NCBI GenBank assembly: GCA_965115835.1
Contig: OZ220471.1
Location: forward strand, 1,178,001-1,242,000
DNA: 64,000 nucleotides
Direction of reading: 5' to 3'
From: Foliamicus sp965115835
GTDB lineage: Bacteria > Pseudomonadota > Gammaproteobacteria > Steroidobacterales > Foliamicaceae
This document shows, in pieces, positions 1 to 12,462 of the stretch. Made by a program: the position numbers and the translations under genes. Numbering within the stretch: position 1 is the stretch's first letter; every line of letters begins with the position of its first letter. A model generated the notes under the pieces. That model had not been told where the DNA came from and ran no database searches. It saw nothing but the letters and a program-made list of their open reading frames with translations.

Positions 1-1853
1 TCCTTGTCCTGCCGGCTCCAGCCAGGAGGCGGACTGGGCTCCTGACCGTCCATGATCTCCATGATCTGCACCTGTTCGATGGTCTCGTACTGGAGCAGGG
101 CTGCGGCCATGGCGTGCAGCCGGTCCATCTTTTCGGACAGTATTTCGCGGGCCCGCTCATAGGCGGTATCGACAATTTCGCGAACCTCCTTGTCGATGGC
201 GTGCACCGTGGCGTCCGAAACCTGCTTGTGCTGGGTGACCGTGCGGCCAAGGAACACCTCGCCGTCTTCCTCGCTGTAGGTCAGCGGACCCAGGCGCCTT
301 GAAAGCCCCCACTTGGTGACCATGTTGCGCGCTATCGCGGTGGCGCGTTCGATATCGTTGGCCGCCCCGGTGGTAACCGCGTCCTTTCCGAACACCAGCT
401 CCTCCGCCACGCGGCCGCCGAACAGGCTGGTGATCTGGCTGATCAGCCGTTGCCGCGAATGGCTGTGGCGATCGACTTCAGGCAGGAACATGGTTACGCC
501 CAGGGCGCGCCCGCGCGGAATGATGGTGACCTTGTGCACCGGGTCGTGCTCGGGAACGTTCAGGCCCACGATGGCATGCCCGGATTCGTGATAGGCCGTG
601 AGCTTGCGCTCCTCGGGACTCATCACCATGGATTTGCGCTCGGTACCCATCAGGATCTTGTCCTTGGCGCGTTCGAAGTCTTCCATGGAGACCGTGCGAG
701 CGCCCGCCCTCCCCGCCAGCAAGGCGGCCTCGTTGACCAGGTTGGCGAGATCGGCGCCCGAAAAGCCGGGGGTCCCGCGCGCCAGGGTGCTGGCCGACAC
801 GCTCTTGTGCGCCGGCACCTTGCGCATATGGACTTCCAGGATCAATTCACGGCCGCGAATATCCGGCAGCGGCACCACCACCTGGCGGTCGAAGCGCCCC
901 GGCCGCAAGAGCGCCGGATCGAGCACATCCGGACGGTTGGTGGCAGCGATCACGATAATGCCCTCGCTGCCGGCGAAGCCGTCCATTTCCACGAGGAGCT
1001 GGTTGAGCGTCTGCTCGCGCTCGTCATGCCCCCCGCCGAGGCCGGCGCCGCGATGCCGGCCCACCGCATCGATCTCGTCGATGAAGATGATGCACGGCGC
1101 CTGCTTCTTGGCCTGCCCGAACATGTCGCGCACTCTCGAAGCGCCCACGCCCACGAACATTTCCACGAAATCCGATCCGGAGATGGTGAAGAAAGGCGCT
1201 TCGGCCTCGCCCGCGATCGCGCGCGCCAGCAGCGTCTTGCCGGTTCCGGGCGGCCCCACCATGAGCACCCCGTTGGGAATCTTGCCGCCCAGACGCTGGA
1301 ACTTCGACGGGTCCTTGAGAAATTCGACCACTTCGGCGACTTCTTCCTTGGCCTCCTCCACGCCGGCCACATCGGCAAAGGTGACCGAGGTCTGGTCGGG
1401 GTTCAGCAGCCGCGCGCGGCTGCGCCCGAACGACATGGCGCCGCCACGGCCGCCCACGCCCCCCTGCATTTGCCGCATGAAATACAGCCAGATGCCGATC
1501 AGCAGCAGAAACGGAAGCAGGTTCAGGAAGAATGACAGCCAGGCGCTCTCCGATTTCGGCTTGGGAGAACGCACCACTGCGCCGTTATCGGTCAGTGTCC
1601 GCACCAGCTCCGAGTTGTCCATGGACGGCGGGCTGTAGGTCACGAACTTCCCTCCGCCCTCCTGCGCGCCCCGAATGGTGCGGTTCTCCAGGATTTCGAC
1701 TTCCTGCACCTCGCCGTTTCCGACCATCTCCACGAACTGCGAAAAATCAATCTCCTCGGCCTGTCCGGCGCGGTCGTTGAGCGGCCTGAGCAGCATCATG
1801 AGCGCGAGTGCGATCACCAGCCACAGGAGGAAGTTCTTGGTCAGCTTGTTCAT
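1..1853 (-). CDS. ftsH: ATP-dependent zinc metalloprotease FtsH (3' end outside window)
   Basis: Membrane-anchored AAA+ protease that degrades unstable cytoplasmic proteins and unassembled membrane proteins. The ATG at 1853 opens a first membrane segment (NKLTKNFLLWLVIALALMM). A second one lies near 1470-1540 and is followed by the glycine-rich MGGRGG linker. Walker A GPPGTGKT lies at about 1233-1260 and the zinc-binding HESGH near 571-590. About 617 codons are present; the family is usually near 640 residues, so only a short C-terminal tail is cut off by the window edge. It is the last visible gene of the leftward greA-rlmE-ftsH run, an order conserved in many Gammaproteobacteria. It has no alternative identity. 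Confidence 0.97.
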   Translation of the reverse strand, partial: MNKLTKNFLLWLVIALALMMLLRPLNDRAGQAEEIDFSQFVEMVGNGEVQEVEILENRTIRGAQEGGGKFVTYSPPSMDNSELVRTLTDNGAVVRSPKPKSESAWLSFFLNLLPFLLLIGIWLYFMRQMQGGVGGRGGAMSFGRSRARLLNPDQTSVTFADVAGVEEAKEEVAEVVEFLKDPSKFQRLGGKIPNGVLMVGPPGTGKTLLARAIAGEAEAPFFTISGSDFVEMFVGVGASRVRDMFGQAKKQAPCIIFIDEIDAVGRHRGAGLGGGHDEREQTLNQLLVEMDGFAGSEGIIVIAATNRPDVLDPALLRPGRFDRQVVVPLPDIRGRELILEVHMRKVPAHKSVSASTLARGTPGFSGADLANLVNEAALLAGRAGARTVSMEDFERAKDKILMGTERKSMVMSPEERKLTAYHESGHAIVGLNVPEHDPVHKVTIIPRGRALGVTMFLPEVDRHSHSRQRLISQITSLFGGRVAEELVFGKDAVTTGAANDIERATAIARNMVTKWGLSRRLGPLTYSEEDGEVFLGRTVTQHKQVSDATVHAIDKEVREIVDTAYERAREILSEKMDRLHAMAAALLQYETIEQVQIMEIMDGQEPSPPPGWSRQDK

Positions 1854-2306
1854 TGCGTTGGCGCCGCGAAAACCATCGCTTCAGGATGCGCGCAGCATCC
1901 ATGGTTCACGTCATTCCCGGTCTTCTCGAAACTTATTCTCACGGAGTGCGGCATTCCGATTCACTGCGGCGAAAGAACGATGCACAGACAGGAGCGCCCC
2001 AGCGCCTCCCGGCCACCGGAAAGCAGCTTGTCGGCTTCTTCGCCCAAAAACTGCGCGAATGACGACAGGCAGCTCGCTTCAACCCCGCGTTCACCGGCGC
2101 TGCAAGCCGGCGCCCTGCAGCGGGTTGGCGCGAAAGCAGGCGGCGAGGGCCTTCACCGAACAGGCTCATCGTTGTTTCGCTCCCTGGGGCCGGGGCGAGC
2201 CCCGGATCACCGTTCACCCCGAATCGTAACCCCATTGTAGCAAAATGCCTCCCCGCCGCCACGAACAACCTGCGCCCGCACATACTTCGGGGGCTCTCTC
2301 TACAGT
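1854..2306. other. rlmE-ftsH spacer without a convincing gene
   Basis: About 450 bp between the stop of rlmE and the start of ftsH. Short open frames exist on both strands, but none shows a recognisable domain, a good ribosome-binding site or a family length. The spacer is longer than the usual rlmE-ftsH gap. It may hold an ftsH promoter, but I cannot point to clear -35/-10 boxes. Confidence 0.5.
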
Positions 2307-2894
2307 TCAGACGCGACCTACCAGATAGGTCTCGCGGCTGGCCCGCCGGGAAGCCGCCGGCGTGCGCAGCCGGACTTTCGCAAGGCGACCGCGGGCGTCC
2401 GCCACAAATTCCTCGAATCCGGCGCCCTGAAACAGCTTGGCTACAAACACTCCGCCCGGCGCGAGCAGTTCCAGCGCCGCCTTCAGGGCCATGCCGGCCA
2501 GTTCCATGGATCGGGCCTGATCGAAGTCCCGGTTCCCGCCGAGCCGCGGGGCCAGATCCGAGATCACCGCATCGGCCCGCCCGCCAAGCGCATCACGGAC
2601 CTGCTCCAGCACCCCCTCGCAGGCGATGTCGCCCTGCAGCACACGCACGCCCTCCAGCGGCGCTATCGGTTCGATGTCCAGGGCCACCACCCGGCCACCC
2701 GGCAACACCCTGCGGGCGGCATACTGACTCCATCCGCCGGGCGCCGCGCCGAGATCCACCACGCAAGCGCCGGGGCGAAAAAGCCGGTCACGACGATCCA
2801 GTTCGGAAAGCTTGAAGGCCGCGCGCGACCGCCACCCCCCGGTCTGGGCGCGGCGCGTCCAATGATCTGCCCAATCCTTCTTTCTCTTGTTCAA
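2307..2894 (-). CDS. rlmE: 23S rRNA (uridine-2552 2'-O) methyltransferase RlmE
   Basis: SAM-dependent methyltransferase of the FtsJ/RrmJ family that methylates U2552 in the peptidyl-transferase region of 23S rRNA, a late step of 50S assembly. The 195-residue product has the family length. It begins with a basic KRKKDW segment, then RSRAAFKL, and carries the SAM motif VVDLGAAPGGWSQYA (residues about 45-60) and DLAPRLGGNRDFD further on. The start used is a TTG at 2894: an in-frame TAA lies a few codons upstream and no ATG is available nearby. The leader is extremely AT-rich. The adjacent yhbY gene of other Gammaproteobacteria is absent here. Confidence 0.95.
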   Translation of the reverse strand: MNKRKKDWADHWTRRAQTGGWRSRAAFKLSELDRRDRLFRPGACVVDLGAAPGGWSQYAARRVLPGGRVVALDIEPIAPLEGVRVLQGDIACEGVLEQVRDALGGRADAVISDLAPRLGGNRDFDQARSMELAGMALKAALELLAPGGVFVAKLFQGAGFEEFVADARGRLAKVRLRTPAASRRASRETYLVGRV

Positions 2895-2923
2895 GTTTAT
2901 TCGAGTTTATATTGTTTATTACT

Positions 2924-2939
2924 ATGATTTATAAATCAT
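2924..2939. repeat. 16-bp perfect palindrome in an AT-rich patch between greA and rlmE
   Basis: The sequence ATGATTTATAAATCAT is its own reverse complement. It sits in a 48-bp greA-rlmE spacer (2895-2942) made almost only of A and T, in sharp contrast to the GC-rich surroundings. On the minus strand a TTGATA hexamer at 2946-2941 precedes it, with AT-rich -10-like options downstream, so the spacer could hold an internal rlmE-ftsH promoter with a palindromic operator. This is suggestive only. Confidence 0.5.
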
Positions 2940-2942
2940 TTA

Positions 2943-3415
2943 TCAATCATAAATCACGGCCAGAATCTCAAAGCGCCGCAAGCCGCCGGGTGCGCTCAAT
3001 TGCGCTTCGTCTCCTTCGCATTTGCCGATCAGGGAGCGGGCCATGGGCGAGATGAAGGAAATGGCGTCATCCCGCGCCCTGGCCTCCTCTTCACCCACAA
3101 TCTGGTAGCGCACCCGGTCCTGTCCGTCAAGGCTGAGCAGCTCCACGGTCACGCCGAAAACAACCCGCCCGTCGCGAGGGATTCGCGCCAGATCAATGAT
3201 CCGCGCATGCGCCAACTGGCCCTCGATATCGCGAATCCGGGCCTCTACCAGTCCCTGTTGCGTCTTGGCGGCGTGATACTCGGCATTCTCGCGCAAGTCG
3301 CCATGCTCCCGGGCCTCTCCGATAGCGCGCGCCAACTGCGGTCGCTCCTTGTTCTTCAGGCGCCCGAGTTCCTCGCGCAGTGCGCGTTCGCCGTTGCGGG
3401 TCATGGGAACCTGCG

Positions 3416-3419
<4 letters not shown>
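2943..3419 (-). CDS. greA: Transcription elongation factor GreA
   Basis: Cleavage factor that enters the RNA polymerase secondary channel and stimulates transcript cleavage in backtracked complexes. The 158-residue product has the normal length. It has the N-terminal coiled-coil with the acidic tip segment GDLRENAEYHAAK (residues about 41-53) and the C-terminal FKBP-like domain ending in the PLxRxLIGK-type motif (ARSLIGK). The ATG at 3419 (MTQVPMTRNG) fits the family start; an open extension further upstream lies inside carB and is not expected to be used. The start overlaps the carB stop as ATGA, indicating translational coupling. The same order is found in Pseudomonas. Confidence 0.96.
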
Positions 3420-6626
<3,207 letters not shown>

Positions 6627-6637
<11 letters not shown>

Positions 6638-7757
6638 GGCGTTGCATCATCCCGGCAAAGCGCCGGAAAGCGTAGCCGAGGTCGTGCGGTCCGGGACTCG
6701 CTTCCGGATGGCCCTGAAAGCCGATCGCGGGACGACGGCGATGCGCCAGACCCTGCAGGGTCCCGTCGAACAGGGAGCGATGGGTGGCTCGCAGGCAATC
6801 GGGCAGGCTTTCCTCTTCCACGGCAAAACCGTGGTTCTGGCTGCTGATGGCCACTTCGCCGGTATCCAGGTCCACGATCGGATGGTTGGCGCCATGATGG
6901 CCGAACTTCATCTTCACGGTGCGAGCCCCGCACGCCAGCCCCAGAATCTGGTGTCCCAGGCAGATCCCCAGAATGGGCGTTCCCGTCTCCAGGATTTCCC
7001 GTACTGCCTCGATGGCGTATCCGCAGGGCTCGGGGTCGCCCGGTCCGTTGGAAAGGAAAACGCCGTCCGGCCCCAGCGCCAGGGCCTCCGACGCCGGCGT
7101 TTCCGCCGGCAGCACCGTCACCCGGCGCCCCAGGCGAGCCAGCGCACGGAGGATATTGCGCTTGATCCCGTAGTCGTACGCCACGATCCGGCCGAATTCC
7201 GGTTCCCCGGCGCCCGTCACCCAGTCCACTGCCGGATCATCGAAAGTCTCGGACCACTCGTAGGCGGAATCCACAGTCACCACCCGAGCCAGGTCCATCC
7301 CCGCCATCCCGGGAGCGGCCTTCGCCTGCGCCAGCGCTTCCTGCTCGCGCCCTTCCCCAACCAGGATGCAACCCTGCTGGGCGCCCTCCTCGCGCAGTAT
7401 CCGCGTCAACCGGCGGGTGTCGATGCCGGCTATGGTCACCACGTCCTCGCGCTGAAGAAACTCGGAAAAACCGGTGTCCTTGCGCCAATTGCTCTCGGTC
7501 ACCGGCAGATCGCGGATCACCAGCCCGGCGACCGATGCGCGGCCCGATTCGTAATCCTCGCAATTGGCGCCGGTATTGCCCACATGGGGAACGGTAAGCA
7601 TGAGGATCTGGCGGCAATAGGACGGGTCGGTGAGAATCTCCTGGTAGCCGGTCATGGCGGTGTTGAACACCACCTCGCCCGAGGCTTCGCCGTTACTGCC
7701 TGCGGACCAGCCACGGAACACGGACCCGCCCGCCAGGGCTAGCACCGCCGGAGTCAC
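6627..7757 (-). CDS. carA: Carbamoyl-phosphate synthase small subunit (glutaminase)
   Basis: Class I glutamine amidotransferase subunit that hydrolyses glutamine and channels ammonia to CarB. The 376-residue protein carries the N-terminal CPSase small-chain domain and the C-terminal GATase domain with the nucleophile elbow GICLGHQILG and the histidine-glutamate pair in GHPEASPGPHD near the end. The start is GTG at 7757 and overlaps the dapB stop as GTGA. It overlaps carB by 11 bp, so dapB, carA and carB are probably translated from one message. Confidence 0.97.
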
Positions 7758-8563
7758 TCGCAGGAAGCCGTGCCCATTACGGCAGACAAGTCGTACTTTC
7801 CGGGCGGACGCCCCACCAGCCAGCGCGCCGCGCGCAGGGCGCCCGAGGCGAACACTGCGCGTCCCAGACTCTGGTGGCGCAACTCCAGCACCTCGTCGTT
7901 ACCGGCCAGAATCACCGAATGGTTCCCGGAAAATCCGCCGCCGCGTACCGAACTGAACCCGATTGCGCCCCGGCGGCGCGCGCCGATGTGTCCGTGGCGC
8001 CGGAATTCGGCGACTTCGGAGAACTCCCGCCCGCGCGCCGCCGCCGCCGAGCGCCCCAGCTGCAGGGCGGCGCCGGAGGGCGCGTCCGCCTTGCCGCGGT
8101 GATGCGTTTCGATGATTTCCAGGTCGTAATCCTCGCCCAGACGTTGCGCGGCAAGGCGCAGCAATTCATTCAGCACGAACACGCCCAGGCTCATGTTGCT
8201 GGCCTGAAGCACCGGCACCTTGCTTGCGGCCCGGTCCAGGGCCGCCTGGCCTTCGGCGGCGATTCCCGTTACGCCTTCCACCAGTGCGCATCCGGCCGCA
8301 GCGCAAGCCGCAGCGATGTCCGCAGTAACCGCCGCCGCCGAAAAATCCACGGCCACATCCGCCCCGGAGACGCTTTCCTCCGGGGAGGTCGTTACCGGTA
8401 CGCCGGCCTTGGGGAGATTCGCGGCCAACCCTGCATCCCGGCCCACCCAGGAGTCTCCCGGCGCCACGAGAGCGCCGGCCAGCTCCAGGCCATCGGCTGA
8501 CGCCACCCGCGCCATCAACTCCCGGCCCATGCGGCCGCTGGCCCCCAGCAAACTGATCTTCAC
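7754..8563 (-). CDS. dapB: 4-hydroxy-tetrahydrodipicolinate reductase
   Basis: NAD(P)H-dependent reductase in the diaminopimelate/lysine pathway. The 269-residue protein has the N-terminal Rossmann motif GASGRMGRELM, the family signature HHRGKADAPSG in the substrate-binding domain and the terminal Rossmann contact region. The start is GTG at 8563, overlapping the dnaJ stop as GTGA; its own stop overlaps the carA start. The dnaJ-dapB-carA order is a known gammaproteobacterial arrangement. Confidence 0.97.
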   Translation of the reverse strand: MKISLLGASGRMGRELMARVASADGLELAGALVAPGDSWVGRDAGLAANLPKAGVPVTTSPEESVSGADVAVDFSAAAVTADIAAACAAAGCALVEGVTGIAAEGQAALDRAASKVPVLQASNMSLGVFVLNELLRLAAQRLGEDYDLEIIETHHRGKADAPSGAALQLGRSAAAARGREFSEVAEFRRHGHIGARRRGAIGFSSVRGGGFSGNHSVILAGNDEVLELRHQSLGRAVFASGALRAARWLVGRPPGKYDLSAVMGTASCE

Positions 8564-9690
8564 GAGCCTTGCTGCCCGGGACCCTGCGCCCTGTTTTCAC
8601 CCCAATCACGCCACTTGGCGCGGCGCGGATGCTGGCGGGCGCCAACGCGCTCGGCCTGTTGCTCGAACTCCCTGAGCAGGCGCCGCTGCTTGCTGTTCAA
8701 CTCCACGGGCGTCTCGATTTCAATATGGCAGTACAGGTCGCCCTTGCGGCCGCCCCGAGCTGGCTTTACCCCGCGATTGCGCAAGCGGAACGTGCGTCCG
8801 GCCTGCGTGCCGGCGGGAACCTTCAATTTCACGGATCCGGCAAGCGTAGGCACTTCCACCTCTCCGCCCAGCGCCGCGATGGCGAAGCTTACCGGAAACC
8901 GGCAATGCAGGTCGGGGCCGTCGCGCTTGTACAAGGGATGCGGGCGCACCTGCATTTCGACGATCAGGTCGCCGGGAGGCCCGCCCCCGGGGCCGGCGTT
9001 TCCCTTCCCGCGCAGCCGGGACCGGTCGCCCGTGTCCACCCCCGGCGGCACGTTGAGCGTGAGCTCCTCGTTCTTGCTGACGACGCCCTTGCCGGAACAG
9101 TCCGTGCAAGGGCTGGACACCACCCGTCCTTCGCCGCGACAGGCGCCGCAGGTCTGACGGATGGAAAAGATGCCCTGGCGAACCTGCGTTTGGCCGCGGC
9201 CTCCACAACGCCCGCAGGTGCTGAGACCGGTCCCCGGGCGGGCGCCAGACCCTGAACAGGTGGAACAGGCCACCGTGCGGGGGATCGTGATCCGCACCGT
9301 GTCGCCGAAGATGGCCTGGGTGAAATCGATTTCCAGCCGGTAGCGCAAATGCGCGCCGCTGCGGGGTCGGTTGCCCGCGCTGCGCTGGCCGCCGAACATC
9401 TCGCCGAAAATGTCGCCGAAGATGGGCCTGAAGGGATCGGCCGAAGGCCCGCTTGCGCCAGCGTCCACGCCGGCATGCCCGAACTGGTCGTAGGCGGCGC
9501 GCCGATCTGTGTCGCTCAGGACTTCATAGGCGCGCTTGGCTTCCTTGAAGCGGTTTGCGGCCTCTTCCCCCTGATCCGGGTTGCGGTCCGGGTGATAGCG
9601 CATGGCCAGACGACGGTACGCCTTCTTGATGTCCGACTCCGCGGCGTTGCGATCCACGCCCAGGACCTCGTAATAGTCCCGCTCTGCCAT
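8560..9690 (-). CDS. dnaJ: Chaperone DnaJ (Hsp40)
   Basis: Type I Hsp40 that delivers substrates to DnaK and stimulates its ATPase. The 376-residue product shows all the expected parts: J-domain with HPD (YHPDRNPDQG, residues about 32-41), a short G/F-type linker (FGHAGVDAGASG), four CxxCxGxG zinc-finger repeats (CSTCSGSG, CGRCGGRG, CGACRGEG, CTDCSGKG) and the C-terminal substrate-binding domain. The start is ATG at 9690, 85 bp after dnaK. The stop overlaps dapB, so heat-shock and biosynthetic genes share the message unless an internal promoter or terminator intervenes. Confidence 0.98.
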   Translation of the reverse strand: MAERDYYEVLGVDRNAAESDIKKAYRRLAMRYHPDRNPDQGEEAANRFKEAKRAYEVLSDTDRRAAYDQFGHAGVDAGASGPSADPFRPIFGDIFGEMFGGQRSAGNRPRSGAHLRYRLEIDFTQAIFGDTVRITIPRTVACSTCSGSGARPGTGLSTCGRCGGRGQTQVRQGIFSIRQTCGACRGEGRVVSSPCTDCSGKGVVSKNEELTLNVPPGVDTGDRSRLRGKGNAGPGGGPPGDLIVEMQVRPHPLYKRDGPDLHCRFPVSFAIAALGGEVEVPTLAGSVKLKVPAGTQAGRTFRLRNRGVKPARGGRKGDLYCHIEIETPVELNSKQRRLLREFEQQAERVGARQHPRRAKWRDWGENRAQGPGQQGS

Positions 9691-9775
9691 TCATGCCACC
9701 CCCAAGCGGCGCCTCAAGCAGCCTTGCGGCGGCGCGAAAGCGCGCAACCGCACCCAGGCCGGACCCACCCGCGCT

Positions 9776-11719
9776 TCAGGCGGATTTCTTCTGGTCGTCC
9801 GGAGTTACGTCCTCGAACTCCGCGTCGGTCACGTTGCCACCGTCGTCGCCGGAATCCGTATCCGCCGCACCGGGGTCGCCGGCATTCTCCGCGGCTTGCG
9901 CCTGCTCCTGATAGACACGCTGCGCAAGGCTCGCGGAGGCCTCGGAAAGCGCACGGCTCTTGGCCTCGATCGCGCCCTTGTCGTCGCCCTTGAGCGCCGT
10001 CTTCAGATCGGCAATCGCCGCTTCGATGCCGGCGCGCTCTTCCGGCTGCACCTTGTCGCCCAAATCGGAGAGCGCCTTCTCGCTGGAGTGTACCAGGCCG
10101 TCCGCCTGATTGCGCACATCCACCAGTTCGCGGAACTTGCGGTCTTCCTCGGCGTGCGCCTCGGCATCCTGCACCATGCGACCGATCTCCTGATCCGAAA
10201 GACCGCTCGACGCCTTGATGACAATTTTCTGCTCGCGACCGGTGGCCTTGTCTTTGGCCGACACGTTGAGAATACCGTTGGCGTCGATGTCGAAAGTGAC
10301 CTCGATCTGCGGCATGCCGCGCGGCGCCGGAGGAATATCGCTCAGGTCGAAGCGCCCCAGGGACTTGTTGTCCGAGGCGCGCTGGCGCTCGCCCTGCAGC
10401 ACGTGAATGGTCACGGCCGACTGGCCGTCCTCGGCGGTCGAAAACACCTGGTTGGCGCGCGTGGGAATGGTCGTGTTCTTCTCGATAAGCCGGGTCATGA
10501 CCTGTCCCAGCGTCTCGATACCCAAAGACAGCGGGGTCACGTCCAGCAGCAGCACATCGCGCACATTGCCCGACAACACGCCCGCCTGAATGGCGGCGCC
10601 CAGCGCCACCGCTTCGTCGGGGTTCACGTCCTTGCGCGGGTCGCGGCCGAAGAAATCCCGAACCGCTTCCTGCACCTTGGGCATGCGGATCTGTCCGCCC
10701 ACCAGGATCACGTCGTTGATATCGCCCACCGACAAGCCGGCGTCGGCCAGCGCCGTGCGGCAGGGCTCGATGGTGCGAGCGATGAGGTCGTCCACCAGGG
10801 CTTCCAGCTTGGCCCGGGTCAGCCGGATGTTCAGGTGCTTGGGCCCGGCCGAATCCGCGGTGATGAAGGGCAGGTTGATCTCGGTCTGCTGTTGCGAGGA
10901 CAGCTCGATCTTGGCCTTTTCCGCAGCCTCCTTGAGGCGCTGCATGGCCAGAGGATCCTTGCGGATGTCCACGCCCTGCCCTTTCTCGAACTCGCCGGCC
11001 AGATAATCGATCAGGCGATTGTCGAAGTCCTCGCCGCCCAGGAAGGTGTCGCCATTGGTGGCCAGCACCTCGAACTGGGTCTCGCCGTCGATTTCGGCGA
11101 TCTCGATGATGGAAATGTCGAAGGTGCCGCCGCCCAGGTCGTAGACGGCGATCTTGCGGTCGCCCCGCTGCTGGCCCATGCCGTAGGCGAGCGCAGCCGC
11201 CGTGGGCTCGTTGATGATGCGCTTGACCTCGAGCCCGGCGATCTTGCCGGCGTCCTTGGTCGCCTGACGCTGAGAGTCGTTGAAGTACGCCGGCACCGTA
11301 ATCACGGCCTCGGTCACTTCCTCGCCCAGGTAGTCCCCGGCGGTCTTCTTCATCTTCTGCAGTACGCGCGCGGAAATTTCCGGCGGCGCGATCTTGCGGC
11401 CGTTGATTTCCACCCACGCATCGCCGTTTTCGGACTCCGTCAGCTTGTACGGCACCAGATCGATGTCGCGTTGAACCACCTCATCGCTGAAACGGCGGCC
11501 GATAAGACGCTTGATGGCGTACAGCGTATTGGTGGGGTTGGTGATCGCCTGGCGCTTGGCCGACTGCCCCACCAGCACCTGATCGTCCTTGGCGAAGGCC
11601 ACAATCGATGGCGTGGTTCGGTCGCCCTCGGAGTTTTCGATGACCCTGGGCTGCTTGCCCTCCATGACGGCAACGCAGGAATTGGTGGTTCCCAGGTCAA
11701 TGCCGATAATTTTGCCCAT
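9776..11719 (-). CDS. dnaK: Chaperone DnaK (Hsp70)
   Basis: ATP-dependent Hsp70 chaperone. The 647-residue protein begins with the nucleotide-binding signature GIDLGTTNSCVAVMEG, contains DLGGGTFDISIIEI and VGGQIRMPKVQ, and continues through the linker/substrate-binding domain (DVTPLSLGIET) and helical lid. The usual terminal acidic EFE motif is present (DAEFEDV) but is followed by a short polar tail ending in KKSA, slightly longer than in E. coli. The start is ATG at 11719, 88 bp after grpE. A very long open frame antisense to this gene is a codon-bias artefact. Confidence 0.98.
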   Translation of the reverse strand: MGKIIGIDLGTTNSCVAVMEGKQPRVIENSEGDRTTPSIVAFAKDDQVLVGQSAKRQAITNPTNTLYAIKRLIGRRFSDEVVQRDIDLVPYKLTESENGDAWVEINGRKIAPPEISARVLQKMKKTAGDYLGEEVTEAVITVPAYFNDSQRQATKDAGKIAGLEVKRIINEPTAAALAYGMGQQRGDRKIAVYDLGGGTFDISIIEIAEIDGETQFEVLATNGDTFLGGEDFDNRLIDYLAGEFEKGQGVDIRKDPLAMQRLKEAAEKAKIELSSQQQTEINLPFITADSAGPKHLNIRLTRAKLEALVDDLIARTIEPCRTALADAGLSVGDINDVILVGGQIRMPKVQEAVRDFFGRDPRKDVNPDEAVALGAAIQAGVLSGNVRDVLLLDVTPLSLGIETLGQVMTRLIEKNTTIPTRANQVFSTAEDGQSAVTIHVLQGERQRASDNKSLGRFDLSDIPPAPRGMPQIEVTFDIDANGILNVSAKDKATGREQKIVIKASSGLSDQEIGRMVQDAEAHAEEDRKFRELVDVRNQADGLVHSSEKALSDLGDKVQPEERAGIEAAIADLKTALKGDDKGAIEAKSRALSEASASLAQRVYQEQAQAAENAGDPGAADTDSGDDGGNVTDAEFEDVTPDDQKKSA

Positions 11720-11807
11720 TTGCTTGTCTCCGAAATTCCTGGTCTGCGTCTGCGCGTTTGCGAGTTTCGCCCACTATTGCCGGATATGAGGATTCACGGC
11801 ATGCAAT

Positions 11808-12383
11808 TCAATGGGCCGGTTCGATCTCTCCGGCCGCTTGCTCCTCCGTATCAAGCGGACCCGAACAAACCACCACCCGCGCGGCCCTGAGCAAACGGCC
11901 CTGCATGAGATAACCCTTCTGCATCACCGAAATGACCGCTTGCGGATCGACTGCGTCCGACGGCTGCATGCCCACGGCCTCGTGGCGCTCCGGATCGAAG
12001 CGCTGCCCTTCGGGCTCCACGGGCTCCACTCCGAACTGCTCCAGCGCCTTCAGCAGCTGGCGCAAGGTGGCGCGCTGCCCTTCGGCCAGATCCTCGGCGC
12101 TGGCGGCATCCGAAGCGCTCAGACCCAGTTCCAGGCTGTCGATTGCGGCCAGCAACTCGCGAACAATCTGTCGCTGCCCGCGCCCGTAGGCTTCGCTGAT
12201 CTCCCTCTGCGCGCGGCGGCGAACGTTCTCCGCTTCGGCAACCGCCCGCAGATGGGCTTCGTGCTGGTGAGCCAGCGCGGTCTTGAGACCCTCTATTTCC
12301 GCAGCTTCCGGGGCGGGTTCGGCAGCGTCGCCATCCTCTCCGGTTTCGGGAGCAGCGACCTCTTCGGCGTCTTCCGGTTTCAT
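11808..12383 (-). CDS. grpE: Nucleotide exchange factor GrpE
   Basis: Co-chaperone that releases ADP from DnaK. The 191-residue protein has an acidic disordered N-terminus (residues 1-30), the long coiled-coil helix (about 30-90, including AEAENVRRRAQRE) and the C-terminal beta domain with HEAVGM and the family-typical MQKGYLMQGRLLRPA-like segment. The ATG at 12383 is the only sensible start, and no Shine-Dalgarno sequence is visible in front of it. A sigma-32-like motif lies only a few bases upstream, so it is the likely first gene of the heat-shock run. Confidence 0.96.
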   Translation of the reverse strand: MKPEDAEEVAAPETGEDGDAAEPAPEAAEIEGLKTALAHQHEAHLRAVAEAENVRRRAQREISEAYGRGQRQIVRELLAAIDSLELGLSASDAASAEDLAEGQRATLRQLLKALEQFGVEPVEPEGQRFDPERHEAVGMQPSDAVDPQAVISVMQKGYLMQGRLLRAARVVVCSGPLDTEEQAAGEIEPAH

Positions 12384-12392
12384 GCCGGAGTA

Positions 12393-12420
12393 CTATGGTG
12401 CATTATTGCCTTTTTTCAAG
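12393..12420 (-). promoter_or_regulatory. Candidate sigma-32 heat-shock promoter of grpE-dnaK-dnaJ
   Basis: Reading the minus strand, CTTGAAA (12420-12414) is a perfect match to the sigma-32 -35 box. It is followed after 13 nt by CACCATAG (12400-12393), a 6/8 match to CCCCATNT. The position in front of grpE-dnaK-dnaJ is where such a promoter is expected. The predicted start site would fall only a few bases before the grpE ATG, implying a nearly leaderless mRNA. No CIRCE element is seen. Confidence 0.6.
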
Positions 12421-12462
12421 GCGGGAGCGGCTGCCGGCAGGAACCGGCGAACCCAACCGGAA

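Noticed and set aside
1939..2283. Minus-strand ORF (114 codons) between rlmE and ftsH
   Set aside because: Arginine/alanine-rich shadow-like composition, no domain, no good start.
9896..11890. Long open frame (664 codons) antisense to dnaK
   Set aside because: Typical shadow of a GC-rich gene; no recognised domain, and the opposite strand is a clear DnaK.
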